A stretch of DNA of 45,468 bases from Streptomyces griseus (lineage in GTDB: Bacteria > Actinomycetota > Actinomycetes > Streptomycetales > Streptomycetaceae), in assembly GCF_900460065.1 (NCBI RefSeq), contig NZ_UAVD01000018.1, positions 1-45,468 on the forward strand, given 5' to 3'. Under the pieces are notes generated by a model, which had not been told where the DNA came from, did no database searches, and was given only the letters and a program-made list of their open reading frames with translations. Positions 21,909-32,186 of the stretch are shown in pieces. The position numbers and the translations under genes are program-made. Each line of letters begins with the position of its first letter. Position 1 is the stretch's first letter.

Positions 21909-23138
21909 TCAGCTCCCGGCCGTGCTTTTCGCCGTCGTACCGCTCCCGGCCGCCGAGCCGGTGACCTTGCGGTCGGCCGACCGCAGCACCCCGGCGCCCA
22001 GCACCAGGCCGAAGGCCAGCGCCGTCACCACGCCGAACGACACCACCAGCGAGGTGGCCTCGGCCAGCGAGCCGATCGCGGAGGGGGCGATCAGGCTGGA
22101 GGTGTACGTGATGGTGGCGACGCCCGCGATGGCCTGGCTCGGGTTCGGCCCGCTGCGCCCGGCCGCCGCGAAGGCCAGCGGGACCACGACCGCCACACCG
22201 AGGCCCAGCAGGACGAAGCCGCACATCGCGGCGGCGGGGGAGGGCGAGAACACGACCAGCAGCCCGCCCGCGGTGGCCATCAGCCCGCCGGTCCGTACCG
22301 TGCGGACCGCCCCGAACCGGTCGACGATCCGGTCCCCGGCGATCCGGGCCAGCGCCATCGTCAGGGTGAACGCCGTGGTGGACGCCGCGGCGAGACCGTC
22401 CGAGCTGTCCAGCACATCCCGCAGGTAGACCGCGGACCAGTCCAGGCTCGCGCCCTCGGCGAACACCGCGCAGAAGCCGACCGCCCCGATGATCAGGGCC
22501 GACTTCGGTGGCAGCGTGAAACGCGGCGGCGGGTCCTCGTCCGGGCTGCTCTGGAGATCGAGGACGTCCCGGCAGGCGATCAGCCCCAGGGTGGTGAGCG
22601 CCAGGGCCGCTACCGCGTGGTGCAGCCGGGCGTCGGTCGCGGTGTGCGCCGCGACGGTGCCCGCCGCCGAACCGATCAGCGCGCCCACGCTCCACATGCC
22701 GTGCAGCCCCGACATGATCGACTTGTCGAGGCGGTTCTCCACCTCGATGCCCAGGGCGTTCATCGCCACGTCGGACATCCCGGCCGTCGCCCCGTAGACG
22801 AACAGCGCCGCGCACAGCGTGACCAGGCTCGGCGCGAGCGCCGGCAGGACCAGCGCCAGCGTCCACAGCGCCAGCAACCCCCGCAGGGCGGTCCGCGCGC
22901 CGAACCGGTGGCTGATCCGGCCGGCGAGCGGCATCGCGATCGACGCGCCGATCGCCGGGAAGGCCAGCGCCAGACCGAGCTGGCCGGCGCTCACCCCGGC
23001 ATGGTCCTGGATCCACGGCACCCGGGTCGCGAAACTGCCGGTCACCGCCCCGTGGACGGTGAAGACCGCGGCGATGGCGATCCGCGCCCGCTTCACCTGT
23101 TCCGTGCTGTAGACCGTGACGGTCGGGTCGTCCCTCAT
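21909..23138 (-). CDS. Major facilitator superfamily transporter
   Basis: A 409-residue, 12-TM type MFS protein. The loop between TM2 and TM3 reads GRISHRFGARTALRG, a good match to the MFS GxxxDRxGRR motif, and the second half has RIAGDRIVDRFGAVRTVR. Ser/Thr- and Gly-rich helices and an internal VYGATAGMSDVAMNA stretch resemble the FucP/YbjJ-like sugar or efflux branch, but the substrate cannot be read. The start is the ATG at 23138; the reading frame extends further upstream but crosses the intergenic operator. It is divergent from a ROK regulator that probably controls it through the palindrome at 23216-23236, which favours a sugar or sugar-derivative substrate (inference). Confidence 0.9.
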   Translation of the reverse strand: MRDDPTVTVYSTEQVKRARIAIAAVFTVHGAVTGSFATRVPWIQDHAGVSAGQLGLALAFPAIGASIAMPLAGRISHRFGARTALRGLLALWTLALVLPALAPSLVTLCAALFVYGATAGMSDVAMNALGIEVENRLDKSIMSGLHGMWSVGALIGSAAGTVAAHTATDARLHHAVAALALTTLGLIACRDVLDLQSSPDEDPPPRFTLPPKSALIIGAVGFCAVFAEGASLDWSAVYLRDVLDSSDGLAAASTTAFTLTMALARIAGDRIVDRFGAVRTVRTGGLMATAGGLLVVFSPSPAAAMCGFVLLGLGVAVVVPLAFAAAGRSGPNPSQAIAGVATITYTSSLIAPSAIGSLAEATSLVVSFGVVTALAFGLVLGAGVLRSADRKVTGSAAGSGTTAKSTAGS

Positions 23139-23215
23139 GCCGTCGTGCCCCTCCCCTGGGAATTCTCGGATGCCGGTGGTCCCGGCGCCCCCGTGCGACG
23201 ATGCGGGCCGTAAAC

Positions 23216-23236
23216 TATCAGGAACCCTGCCTGATA
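23216..23236. promoter_or_regulatory. Palindromic operator in the MFS/ROK divergent region
   Basis: The perfect inverted repeat tatcagg-N7-cctgata lies in the 158-base region between the divergent genes, in a locally AT-rich stretch (about 23211-23243) consistent with promoters on both strands. It is the natural candidate for the ROK binding site. Confidence 0.65.
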
Positions 23237-23296
23237 AATAGTCATCACCTCGCGGCCCCGGAAAGCGGCGGGGCGACGATCTGGAAGGATCCCGGT

Positions 23297-24487
23297 ATGC
23301 CCGCCTCACCGAGCACGGCTCGCGCCATCAACGACCGGCTCGCCCTGCGGCTGCTCCAGCAGGACGGCCCGCTGACGGCCACCCAGCTCAAGACGCTGAC
23401 GGGACTCTCCCGCCCGACCGTCGCCGACCTCGTCGAACGGCTCCGGGGGGCCGGGCTGATCCAGGTCGTGGGGGAGTCCGGGGCCGTCCGCCGCGGACCC
23501 AACGCCAAGCTGTACGGGATCGTCGCCGACCGGGCCCATCTCGCGGCGCTCGACGTCCGGCTCGGCAGCGTCAGCGTGGTCGTCACCGACCTGCTGGGGG
23601 CCACGCTCGCCGAGGGCTCCCTGCCCATCGGCAGCGACACCGGCACCGAACCGGCCGTGGAGCGGGCCGCCGCCCTCCTGGAGCGCACCGCCCGCGCGGC
23701 CGGGGCCGTCCCCCTGCACAGCGTCGGGATCGGAGCGCCGGGTCTGATCGATCCCGCCACCGGCGAACTGCGCGACAGCTCCGGCCTGCCCGCCTGGCAC
23801 CGGGGCCTGGTCCGGGAGCTCCAGCGCAGGCTTCCCGCCGCCGTCCTGGTGGAGAACGAGACCAACCTCGCCGCCGTCGCGGAGCACCGGACGGGCGCCG
23901 CCCGCGACCGGGAGACCTTCGTCCTGCTCTGGCTCGGTCAGGGGATCGGGGCCGCCGTCATGCTGGACGGCAAGCTGCGTCAGGGGGCGTCCGGCGGTGC
24001 GGGCGAGATCGGTTTCCTCCCCGTCCCCGGAGTGAGCGGGCTGCCCTCGGCGGTCAACTGCGAGGGAGGCTTCCACTCCCTGGCCGGCTCCGCCGCGCTG
24101 TGCGGGCTCGCCGTCGCGCACGGCCTCGTGGACCCCGGCGCGGTGACCGACGGCCGGGAGGAGGCGGCGGCCGTGGAAGCGGTGCGGACGGCCCTGGGAG
24201 CGGGGGAGGCGGGCGAGCCCTTCCTGAAGGAACTGGCGGACCGCCTCGCGCTGGGCTCCGCCGCCGTCGTCTCGGTGCTCGACCCGGGCTGCGTCCTGCT
24301 CGCCGGGGCCGTCGGCCACGCGGGCGGGGCGGCGCTCGCCGCCCGGGTCGAGGAGCGGCTGGCCACGATGTCGCCCCTGCGCACCGAGGTCCGCGCCGGT
24401 TCGCTGGGCGACGGGGCGGTGCTGCGCGGCGCGCTGATCGCCGCCATGGACGCGGCGCAGGAGGCGTTGTTCACCCCGGAGAGCTGA
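23297..24487 (+). CDS. ROK-family transcriptional regulator
   Basis: A 396-residue repressor-type ROK protein. An N-terminal winged helix (about residues 5-75: NDRLALRLLQQ, then TATQLKTLTGLSRPTVADLV) is fused to a sugar-kinase-like ROK domain. The latter shows VGIGAPGLIDPATGEL, the ENETNLAAVAEHRTGAA segment and GQGIGAAVMLDGKLRQGASGGAGEIGF. The usual ROK zinc motif (GHxxxxxxxxxCxCGxxGCxE) is degenerate here, reduced to roughly VNCEGGFHSLAG, so zinc-dependent sugar kinase activity is unlikely and a purely regulatory role fits. The ATG at 23297 follows GGAAGGAT. It is divergent from the MFS gene with an intergenic palindrome; it probably represses transporter expression until a sugar ligand binds. 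Confidence 0.93.
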   Translation: MPASPSTARAINDRLALRLLQQDGPLTATQLKTLTGLSRPTVADLVERLRGAGLIQVVGESGAVRRGPNAKLYGIVADRAHLAALDVRLGSVSVVVTDLLGATLAEGSLPIGSDTGTEPAVERAAALLERTARAAGAVPLHSVGIGAPGLIDPATGELRDSSGLPAWHRGLVRELQRRLPAAVLVENETNLAAVAEHRTGAARDRETFVLLWLGQGIGAAVMLDGKLRQGASGGAGEIGFLPVPGVSGLPSAVNCEGGFHSLAGSAALCGLAVAHGLVDPGAVTDGREEAAAVEAVRTALGAGEAGEPFLKELADRLALGSAAVVSVLDPGCVLLAGAVGHAGGAALAARVEERLATMSPLRTEVRAGSLGDGAVLRGALIAAMDAAQEALFTPES

Positions 24488-24500
24488 TGGTGCGAAGCTA

Positions 24501-24521
24501 GCTCCCGACCGGCGCGGGAGC
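24501..24521. terminator. Hairpin between convergent ROK and SDR genes
   Basis: A perfect 7-bp inverted repeat, gctcccg-N7-cgggagc, lies in the 57-base gap between the two stop codons. Confidence 0.55.
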
Positions 24522-24544
24522 GGGCGCCGGCCGACCGCCCCGGC

Positions 24545-25291
24545 TCACCCCGGACGGCGGTGGCGGCGGTCGAGGAACTCCTCGAACGTCACATTCCCCG
24601 TGGCGTGTTCGGGCGCCAGGTGGTCGCCGCGCCGGTAGCCCGCGTACGCCCGGCCGGCCAGCCGGACCGGCACCACCCGCCGCCTGCGTCCGGTGGCCCG
24701 CAGGAACGCCCCGGCCAGGTCGTCGAGTTCGCGGACCTCGGGGCCGCCCAGATCGGGCACCCGGCCCGCCGGGCCGCCCGACGCCAGGGCCGCCAGCCGG
24801 TCGGCGACCTCTCCGCTGTCGACCGGCTGGACCCGGACCCCGGAGGGCACCGGCAGCACGGGCAGTTTCGCCGCTCCGGAGAGGACCCGCAGGACCAGGT
24901 CGTGGAACTGCGTGGCCCGCAGGATCGTCCAGCCGAGCCCGGAGTCCTCGATCATCCGCTCGACCCGGTGCTTGAGCGTGTAGTAGCCCAGCGGCAGCCG
25001 GTCCACGCCGACGATCGAGATGTAGAGGAGGTGCGGCGTCCCGGCCCGCCGGGCCGCCTCGATGAGATATCCCGCCGCCAGATCGTCGCCGCCGCGCGGG
25101 GCCGTGGCGCAGTGGACGATCGCGTCCGCCCCCTCGACCGCCCGGTCCAGGCCCTTGCCGTCGCGCAGGTCGACGGCGTACGAGGGGGAACGGCGGCTGA
25201 GACCGCGGACGTCGGCCCCTTCGGTGCGCAGCCGCTCCGCGACCTGTCGGCCCAGGGTTCCGGTGGCGCCGGTGACCAGAATCGTCGTCAT
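24545..25291 (-). CDS. NAD(P)-binding atypical SDR / NmrA-like protein
   Basis: A 248-residue Rossmann-fold protein. The N-terminal cofactor motif is ILVTGATGTLGRQVAERL, followed by an acidic-loop strand (VRGLSRR) suggesting NADPH preference, IVHCATAPRGGDD, and HLLYISIVGVDRLPLGYYTLKHRVE. The last carries the Tyr and Lys at YYTLK that in atypical SDRs stand in place of the classical YxxxK. The C-terminal half is variable. Members act as NADPH sensors, quinone reductases or nucleoside-diphosphate-sugar epimerase-like enzymes; the substrate cannot be assigned. The start is the ATG at 25289-25291 with only a weak purine stretch before it. It is convergent with ROK. Confidence 0.85.
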   Translation of the reverse strand: MTTILVTGATGTLGRQVAERLRTEGADVRGLSRRSPSYAVDLRDGKGLDRAVEGADAIVHCATAPRGGDDLAAGYLIEAARRAGTPHLLYISIVGVDRLPLGYYTLKHRVERMIEDSGLGWTILRATQFHDLVLRVLSGAAKLPVLPVPSGVRVQPVDSGEVADRLAALASGGPAGRVPDLGGPEVRELDDLAGAFLRATGRRRRVVPVRLAGRAYAGYRRGDHLAPEHATGNVTFEEFLDRRHRRPG

Positions 25292-25444
25292 GGGGCCAGC
25301 CTGCCAGAACGGGGCCAGGCCCGCCGGAGGGCGCCCGGCGACCGGCACCGGCGACCGGCCCCGACGGCGTGCCGCCCCCTGCGCTGCGGCGGCCCGGCAA
25401 CGCCCGCGGCCCCGGCGGGGAACGCCGGGGCCGGGGGCGACCGG

Positions 25445-25493
25445 GCCGGTCGCCCGGTGGTGGACGACGGAGCCGGTCGCCCGGTGGTGGACG
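25445..25493 (+). repeat. 22-bp direct repeat with 27-bp period
   Basis: The same 22 bases occur at 25445-25466 and 25472-25493. They lie in the 243-base gap between the chitinase 3' end and the SDR start (25292-25534), which holds no supported gene. Confidence 0.75.
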
Positions 25494-25521
25494 GCGGGGT
25501 GGAGCCGCTCACCACCGGGCG
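25478..25521 (-). terminator. Terminator downstream of chitinase 1
   Basis: 12-bp perfect arms (25478-25489 with 25510-25521) enclose a 20-nt loop, starting 13 bases beyond the chitinase stop codon in its direction of transcription. Confidence 0.65.
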
Positions 25522-25534
25522 GTCGGAGCGGGGT

Positions 25535-27892
25535 TCAGCAGGCGCCGAGGTCCTTCCAGGCGCCCCACTGGCCGGCGGATCCGGGCGTCTCGCCCTTCGT
25601 CCACCACGAGGCCTTCCACTGGTGGCCGCCGTGGCTGACGGTGGAGCCGCCGCCGTACTCGGTGGCCGCGTTCCAGGCCGGGGCCGTGCAGCTGCCGCCC
25701 GGCTGCGTCGGGGTCGGCGTCGGCGTCGGGCCGGTGGGGGTCGGCGTCGGGGTGGGGTTGGTCCCGGTGCCGGGCTCGACCACGGTGGTGCCGCGCGCCA
25801 GGTCACCGGTGAGGGAGTAGGACTTCCCGCCGAAGGTCACGGTCCAGTTCGACGGCGTCGAGGTCGGCAGGTAGTAGACGAAGTCCAGCTCCACCGAGGC
25901 GCCCGGGGCCAGCGTCTGCCACGCCGGGAGCTTCAGGGAGACCCGGTTGTAGGGGCCCTTGAGCCCGCCGACGTTGTTGGCGGCCGTGTGGTCGCTGCGG
26001 ACGATCGACGTACCGAAGCCGGACTGGTCCTTGGCGTTGGCCGGGGCGGAGGTGGAGTAGTCGAACTGGAACTCCGTGCCGCCGGGCAGCGTGGCCTGGG
26101 TCCGGTTGGTGATCTTCAGCTTCGGGCTGATCGGGTAGTTGGAGTCACCGAGCGCGAACTGGTTGAAGGAGACGTCGATGTTGACGGCCTCGGTGGGCAG
26201 GGTCACCGTGGAGCGCTTCGCGCCGTACGGGGCCGCCGACTTGAAGGCGTCGTACATCGCGGTGGTCAGCGTGTCGCCGGTCTCGTACTGGCCCTTGGTC
26301 GCGTTCCACCGGTAGTCGCCCGCCAGCTCCCAGATCATCGTGCCGCCGATGCCCTTGTCGACGACGTAGTCGGCCTTGGCCTTCACCGACTGCTCGTCCT
26401 CGGTGGAGAGGAACACCTTCTTCTGGGCGTTCCACAGCCACGGGGCGACCAGCGTGGAGTCGTACTTGCGGACGTAGGTGCCGGTCAGCTGGGTGTTCGC
26501 GGGGAAGCCGTAGCTGGCGAGGTAGTCGCCGGCGATGCCCTTCTCCAGGTTCTTGGCGTGCCACATCGGGTTGGAACCGGCCGGCGATTCCTTGCCGTTG
26601 TCGTCCTTGTCGTGCCACAGGTTGTCGATGCCGACCGCGCCGTCACCGCACTTGGTCAGACCCGCGCCCGCCGGGCAGGTGGTCGTCGCCGCCTTGCCCC
26701 AGAGGCCGTCGGTGCCGCCCTGGACGTTCTTGAAGCCGCGGGTGTAGTACGGCAGGCCGATGTTGATGCGGCCGGCCGGCATCGAGCCGCGGAAGTAGTG
26801 GTAGGCCCAGTCGGTGTTGAGGTAGCCGACCCCGCCGTACTGCGAGGTGGTGTAGACGCCCGCCTGCGCCAGCTCGTTGTCCTTGCCGTCGTCGAACAGC
26901 TGGGCGTTCGGGCCGACGTACTCGTTCCAGGCGCCGTGCAGGTCGTAGGACATGATGTTGACGTAGTCCAGGTACTTCTGCATCTGGTACGTCTCCATGC
27001 CCCGCAGCAGGTAGCCGGAGGACGGGGCGGCGACGGTCAGGAGGTAGTGCTTGCCGTCGGCGGCGCCCGCGCGGTCCAGCTTCTCGCGCAGGGTCTTCAT
27101 CAGGGCGTCGTAGCCCTTCACCAGGCCCGCGCGGCGGCCGTTGGCCAGCGTGTGGTCCATGGGGTTGCCCGCGTCCTTCATGGACGTCGCGTACTCGTAG
27201 TCGATGTCGACGCCGTTGAAGCCGTACTTCTTGATGAAGGTGACGGCCGAGTCGGCGAAGGTGTTGATGCCGGTCTGGTTGACCGAGCCGTCGGCGTTGG
27301 TCGCCATCGAGTAGAAGCCGCCGGAGTTGACGCGCTTGCCGTCCGGGCCGAAGTAGCCGCCGGTCTCGGCCCAGCCGCCCACGGAGACCAGGGTCTTCAC
27401 GTCGGGGTGCTGCTTCTTGTACTTGGTCAGCAGGTTGAAGTGACCCTTGTACGGGAGCGTCGGGTCCATCTCCGCGCCCGCCACACCGGGCCAGGTCATT
27501 CCGGTGGAGGCGTTGTCGGCGCTGTCGGGGCCGACCGAGAGCTTGTTGGAGCTGTCGACGTGCGCGAAGGCGTAGTTGAGGTGCGTGACCTTGTCCCAGG
27601 GGATGTTGGGGACCAGGTAGGCGTCCTTGCCGTCCTTGCCGGTACGCCAGTTGGTGAAGTAGCCGATGACGCGGCGCTTGTGGTCGGCGCCCATCTTCTC
27701 GCGTCCCTCACCGTCGTAGACGGTGCAGTACGCGGTGTCGGCGCCCGGGGTCTTGTACAGGCCGTCGGGACGACAGGACTCGTGGTCGGTGGCGGCTGCC
27801 GACGGAGTCGCGGCGAGCGAGGTCATCAACAGGCCGGCGACAGCGGCGCCGGCGGCGAGGAGCGTGGCTCTCGCTCGGGTGGGGGACAGCAT
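25535..27892 (-). CDS. Secreted GH18 chitinase with C-terminal chitin-binding module
   Basis: A 785-residue exported endo-type chitinase. The signal peptide is about residues 1-35 (basic start, hydrophobic [13 protein letters not shown], cleavage near SAAA). The GH18 catalytic domain (about 55-540) has strand motif [10 protein letters not shown] and the DxxDxDxE active site in [11 protein letters not shown], with MSYDLHGAW and a C-terminal [11 protein letters not shown] beta-sandwich-like domain of about 110 residues follows ([20 protein letters not shown] onward), then a Pro-Thr linker ([12 protein letters not shown]) and a CBM5/12-type chitin-binding module ([39 protein letters not shown]). 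The ATG at 27892 has an AGGAGG box 10 bases upstream. Transcription should start at the -35/-10 pair at 28004-28032 with overlapping DasR/chi repeats, so induction by chito-oligosaccharides is expected. Confidence 0.95.
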   Translation of the reverse strand: MLSPTRARATLLAAGAAVAGLLMTSLAATPSAAATDHESCRPDGLYKTPGADTAYCTVYDGEGREKMGADHKRRVIGYFTNWRTGKDGKDAYLVPNIPWDKVTHLNYAFAHVDSSNKLSVGPDSADNASTGMTWPGVAGAEMDPTLPYKGHFNLLTKYKKQHPDVKTLVSVGGWAETGGYFGPDGKRVNSGGFYSMATNADGSVNQTGINTFADSAVTFIKKYGFNGVDIDYEYATSMKDAGNPMDHTLANGRRAGLVKGYDALMKTLREKLDRAGAADGKHYLLTVAAPSSGYLLRGMETYQMQKYLDYVNIMSYDLHGAWNEYVGPNAQLFDDGKDNELAQAGVYTTSQYGGVGYLNTDWAYHYFRGSMPAGRINIGLPYYTRGFKNVQGGTDGLWGKAATTTCPAGAGLTKCGDGAVGIDNLWHDKDDNGKESPAGSNPMWHAKNLEKGIAGDYLASYGFPANTQLTGTYVRKYDSTLVAPWLWNAQKKVFLSTEDEQSVKAKADYVVDKGIGGTMIWELAGDYRWNATKGQYETGDTLTTAMYDAFKSAAPYGAKRSTVTLPTEAVNIDVSFNQFALGDSNYPISPKLKITNRTQATLPGGTEFQFDYSTSAPANAKDQSGFGTSIVRSDHTAANNVGGLKGPYNRVSLKLPAWQTLAPGASVELDFVYYLPTSTPSNWTVTFGGKSYSLTGDLARGTTVVEPGTGTNPTPTPTPTGPTPTPTPTQPGGSCTAPAWNAATEYGGGSTVSHGGHQWKASWWTKGETPGSAGQWGAWKDLGAC

Positions 27893-28003
27893 GTGGACGT
27901 TCCTCCTGGGGAGGTCGGCAGAACACAACTGGCAAAGGGGGGTGGGTCGTGTCGGGGTCCTGGTGTGCGCACACCGCCGGACCGAACCTCGGAGGTGACG
28001 CAG

Positions 28004-28045
28004 AGATTAAGAGGACTAGACCAGTGCGTCAATAGGTCTGGACCT
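28004..28045 (-). promoter_or_regulatory. Chitinase 1 promoter with DasR-type repeats
   Basis: On the minus strand, -35 TTGACG (28027-28032) and -10 TAATCT (28004-28009) are separated by exactly 17 bases. The spacer contains actggtctagtcc (28013-28025), which with its flanks matches 14 of 16 positions of the remembered DasR site ACTGGTCTAGACCACT. A second element, aggtccagacct (28034-28045), sits just upstream of the -35 and fits the direct-repeat element known from Streptomyces chitinase promoters. Confidence 0.8.
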
Positions 28046-28185
28046 TTAAGGGTCAACTTTCCCGATGTGTGCCCCCGACCCCCCGAATGACTACGTTGTC
28101 GACTTCGCGCCAGCGGAAACGCGCCAGGTTTTCTGTGACCCAGCCCACACTGCTCACCCGCATGGCTGTGAGGCGTCCGTGGCAG

Positions 28186-28202
28186 ACTGGTTCCGTACCA
28201 GT
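28186..28202. promoter_or_regulatory. Palindrome just upstream of the FMN riboswitch
   Basis: The perfect inverted repeat actggt-N5-accagt ends 5 bases before the riboswitch P1 helix, where the -10 region or start of the rib transcript should be. Its arms equal those of a DasR site, but the spacer is one base longer. It is either a promoter-overlapping operator or coincidental; no clear -35/-10 pair was found for the rib operon. Confidence 0.4.
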
Positions 28203-28207
28203 AGCAG

Positions 28208-28333
28208 CGCACTCCGGGGTCGGTGCAATTCCGAACCGGCGGTTATAGTCCGCGACCCGTCCGCAGCCAGCGGCCGGTTGACCAGGTGAGATTCCTGGAC
28301 CGACGGTGAAAGTCCGGATGGGAGGCAGTGCGC
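28208..28333 (+). promoter_or_regulatory. FMN riboswitch (RFN element)
   Basis: The P1 helix is gcgcact (28208-28214) paired with agtgcgc (28327-28333). Between them are the conserved RFN segments: ggggtcggtgcaattccg, aaccggcggttatagtccg, ttgaccaggtgagattcctg, and gaccgacggtgaaagtcc followed by ggatgggaggcagtgcgc. It binds FMN and lowers expression of the downstream rib operon. The 175-base leader to ribD (28334-28508) must hold the expression platform. Confidence 0.96.
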
Positions 28334-28455
28334 GGCGGGTCGTCATCGGTACGCCGCCGTCGGCGGACGCATGGCCGGGATTCTCCCGTGACGCCGTGCG
28401 TTCCTGGCGTTCCCGTCCGCGGGTTTTCGGCGTTTCCGCTGGTGAGCCGCTCTAT

Positions 28456-28471
28456 CTGTCGTCATCGACAG
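28456..28471 (+). promoter_or_regulatory. Small hairpin in the ribD leader
   Basis: ctgtcg-tcat-cgacag lies between the riboswitch and the ribD ribosome binding site (aggagg, 28498-28503). It may belong to the expression platform, but I could not identify an alternative pairing with the aptamer. Confidence 0.3.
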
Positions 28472-28508
28472 ACCCCGGAGTCCGTGCCCGAAGAGGCAGG
28501 AGGACCCG

Positions 28509-29609
28509 GTGGACACCGCAGCCGACATCACCGCCATGCGCCGAGCGATCTCGCTCGCGGCGCGCGGTCTCGGCTCCACCAGCCCCAATCCGGTCGTCGG
28601 ATGTGTGATCACCGACGCCGCCGGAGCCGTCGCCGGTGAAGGCTTCCACCAGCGCGCCGGAGGGCCGCACGCCGAGGTCCACGCCCTGCGCGCGGCCGGC
28701 GGGCGGGCCCGCGGCGGCACCGCCTACGTCACCCTCGAACCCTGCGACCACACCGGCCGCACCGGCCCCTGCTCCCAGGCCCTCCTGGCCGCCGGGATCA
28801 GCCGCGTCGTGTACGCGGTCGCCGACCCGAACCCGGGAGCCGCGGGCGGCGGCGACACCCTGCGCCACGCCGGGGTCCGCGCCGAGGGCGGACTCCTCGC
28901 GGACGAGGCGGAGGCGGGCAACGCCGCCTGGCTGACCTCGGTGCGCCGGGGCAGGCCGTACGTCCTGTGGAAGTACGCCGCCACCCTCGACGGCCGGATC
29001 GCCGCCGCCGACGCCACCAGCCGCTGGATCACCTCGCCCGAGGCCCGCGCCGACGTCCACCGGCTGCGCGCCGAGGCCGACGCCGTGCTCGTCGGCTCCG
29101 GCACCGCCCGCACCGACGACCCCCAGCTGGCGGTACGCGGCATCGACGGCGCCACCCAGCCGCTGCGGGTCGTCGTCGACACGAACGCCACCGCCGTGAA
29201 GCCCGGCGCCCGGGTCCTGGACGCCACCGCGGCCACCCTGGTCGCCGTCGCCGACGACGCCCCGGCCGGCCACCTCCCCGAGGCCGCCGTCCTGCGCCTG
29301 CCCCGCGCCGCCACCGGCCCCGGCCTCGACCTCGACGCCCTCCTCGGAGCCCTGCACGAGCGCGGCGTCCGCTCCGTACTCCTCGAAGGCGGCCCCACCC
29401 TGGCCGGCGCCTTCGTCGCCGCGGGAAAGGTCGACAAGGTCGTCGGCTATCTCGCCCCGGTGCTGCTGGGCGCGGGCCCGGCCGCCCTCGCCGACGCCGG
29501 AATCTCCACGATCGCCGGGGCGTTGCGCCTCGATGTGACCGAGACCGTGCCGATCGGCCCCGATCTGCGTATCACCGCCGTCCCCGCCCCTGCTCGGAAG
29601 GGAAACTGA
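28509..29609 (+). CDS. ribD: Bifunctional riboflavin deaminase/reductase RibD
   Basis: A 366-residue cytosolic enzyme for the second and third steps of the GTP branch of riboflavin synthesis: deamination of the diaminopyrimidinone, then NADPH reduction of the ribosyl side chain. The N-terminal cytidine-deaminase-like zinc domain (about 1-145) has HAEVHAL and TLEPCDHTGRTGPCS, giving His, Glu and two Cys ligands. The C-terminal reductase domain starts near RPYVLWKYAATLDGRIA, with SRWITSPEARADVHRLRAEADAVLVGSGT in two adjacent motifs and VLLEGGPTLAGAF. The GTG at 28509 is preceded by AGGAGG. It is the first gene of the riboswitch-controlled operon and abuts ribE directly. Confidence 0.97.
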   Translation: MDTAADITAMRRAISLAARGLGSTSPNPVVGCVITDAAGAVAGEGFHQRAGGPHAEVHALRAAGGRARGGTAYVTLEPCDHTGRTGPCSQALLAAGISRVVYAVADPNPGAAGGGDTLRHAGVRAEGGLLADEAEAGNAAWLTSVRRGRPYVLWKYAATLDGRIAAADATSRWITSPEARADVHRLRAEADAVLVGSGTARTDDPQLAVRGIDGATQPLRVVVDTNATAVKPGARVLDATAATLVAVADDAPAGHLPEAAVLRLPRAATGPGLDLDALLGALHERGVRSVLLEGGPTLAGAFVAAGKVDKVVGYLAPVLLGAGPAALADAGISTIAGALRLDVTETVPIGPDLRITAVPAPARKGN

Positions 29610-30218
29610 GTGTTCACCGGAATTGTCGAAGAACTGGGTGAGGTCACCGCCGTCGAGCAGCTGGCCGACGCCTCCCGCTTCCGGCTGCGCGGCCCCCTCG
29701 TCACCGAGGGAGCGAAGCACGGCGACTCCATCGCGGTGAACGGCGTCTGCCTCACCGTCGTGGACACCGGCGACGGCGAGTTCACCGCCGACGTGATGGC
29801 CGAGACGCTGAAGCGCTCCGGCCTCGGCGCGCTGGCCCCCGGCTCCCGGGTCAACCTGGAGCGCCCGATGGCGCTCGGCGGCCGGCTCGGCGGACACCTC
29901 GTCCAGGGCCATGTGGACGGCACCGGCACCATCGTCGAGCGCACCCCCTCCGAGCACTGGGAGCTCGTCAAGGTCTCCCTGCCGCCCGAGCTGAGCCGGT
30001 ACGTCGTGGAGAAGGGCTCCATCACCGTCGACGGCGTCAGCCTCACCGTCGTCGAGGCGGCGGCCGACTTCTTCACCATCAGCCTCATCCCCACCACCCT
30101 CGCCCTGACCACGCTCGGCCACAAGCAGCCCGGCGACCCGGTCAACCTGGAAGTGGACGTCATCGCCAAGTACGTCGAGCGGATGCTCGGCGACCGGGCC
30201 GGACAGGACCCGCGATGA
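29610..30218 (+). CDS. ribE: Riboflavin synthase alpha subunit
   Basis: A 202-residue enzyme that dismutates two 6,7-dimethyl-8-ribityllumazine molecules into riboflavin plus the pyrimidine precursor. The two lumazine-binding repeats are plain: [12 protein letters not shown] with [14 protein letters not shown] in the first half and [12 protein letters not shown] with [13 protein letters not shown] in the second. Length and N-terminus are typical. The GTG start follows the ribD stop without a gap, with GGAAGGGAA inside the end of ribD acting as ribosome binding site. The stop overlaps the ribM start (ATGA), so translation is probably coupled. This gene is called ribC or ribE depending on the species. 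Confidence 0.97.
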   Translation: MFTGIVEELGEVTAVEQLADASRFRLRGPLVTEGAKHGDSIAVNGVCLTVVDTGDGEFTADVMAETLKRSGLGALAPGSRVNLERPMALGGRLGGHLVQGHVDGTGTIVERTPSEHWELVKVSLPPELSRYVVEKGSITVDGVSLTVVEAAADFFTISLIPTTLALTTLGHKQPGDPVNLEVDVIAKYVERMLGDRAGQDPR

Positions 30219-30855
30219 ACCTCGCGAACTGGCTCAACTCCGAGGCCTTCACCGTGTTCGGCCAGCACATCAAGTGGTCGGACATGATCGGCAACATCAT
30301 CGGCCTGATCGCCCTGGCCCTCGGCTGGCGGCGCTCCATCTGGACCTGGCCCGCCCAGCTCCTCTCCGGAGTGATCCTGCTCGTCGCCTTCGCCTCCGCG
30401 CACCTCTCCGGCAGCGCGGGCAAGCAGCTGGTCGTCATCGTCGTCGCCCTGTGGGGCTGGTGGTCCTGGAACCGCGGCAGGCAGCAGGCCCAGGACGGCT
30501 CCATCGCCGTCCGCTTCGCCACCTGGCGCGAGCGCGGCCTGCTGATCGGCGCCGCCGCCGTGGGCACCCTCGCCGTCGGCGGCCTCTTCACCGCCTTCCC
30601 GTCGCTGTCCTGGGACCCGTGGCCGGACGCGTACATCTTCGTCGGCACCGTCGTCGCCATGTACGCCCAGGCCCGCGGCATGGTCGAGTTCTGGTTCGCC
30701 TGGCTGCTCGTCGACCTGGTCGGCGTCCCGCTGAACTTCGCCAACGGATTCGCCTTCTCCGGCTTCGTCTACGTCATCTACGGCGCCCTCGTCCTGTGGG
30801 GGATGCGCGACTGGTGGCTGCGTACGCGGACACCCGCTCTGGAAGGAGCCACGGC

Positions 30856-30859
<4 letters not shown>
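30215..30859 (+). CDS. ribM: PnuC-family riboflavin transporter RibM
   Basis: A 214-residue integral membrane protein with about seven hydrophobic segments and the PnuC-family pattern: [30 protein letters not shown], and the C-terminal [17 protein letters not shown] with [15 protein letters not shown]. PnuC proteins carry nicotinamide riboside, but the subgroup encoded within FMN-riboswitch rib operons of actinobacteria (RibM/PnuX) takes up riboflavin and related flavins. Its position between ribE and ribBA, with four-base ATGA overlaps on both sides, supports the flavin assignment. Substrate identity is inferred from context rather than from residues. Confidence 0.88.
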
Positions 30860-32154
<1,295 letters not shown>

Positions 32155-32186
32155 ACGTACACCTCTGAACCAGCAACAGGAGAGAC

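Noticed and set aside
24560..28090. A 1176-codon plus-strand frame opposite the SDR and chitinase 1 genes
   Set aside because: The minus strand encodes a signal peptide, GH18 active site and chitin-binding module; the plus frame has Val/Arg/Gly-rich noise and crosses the chitinase promoter.
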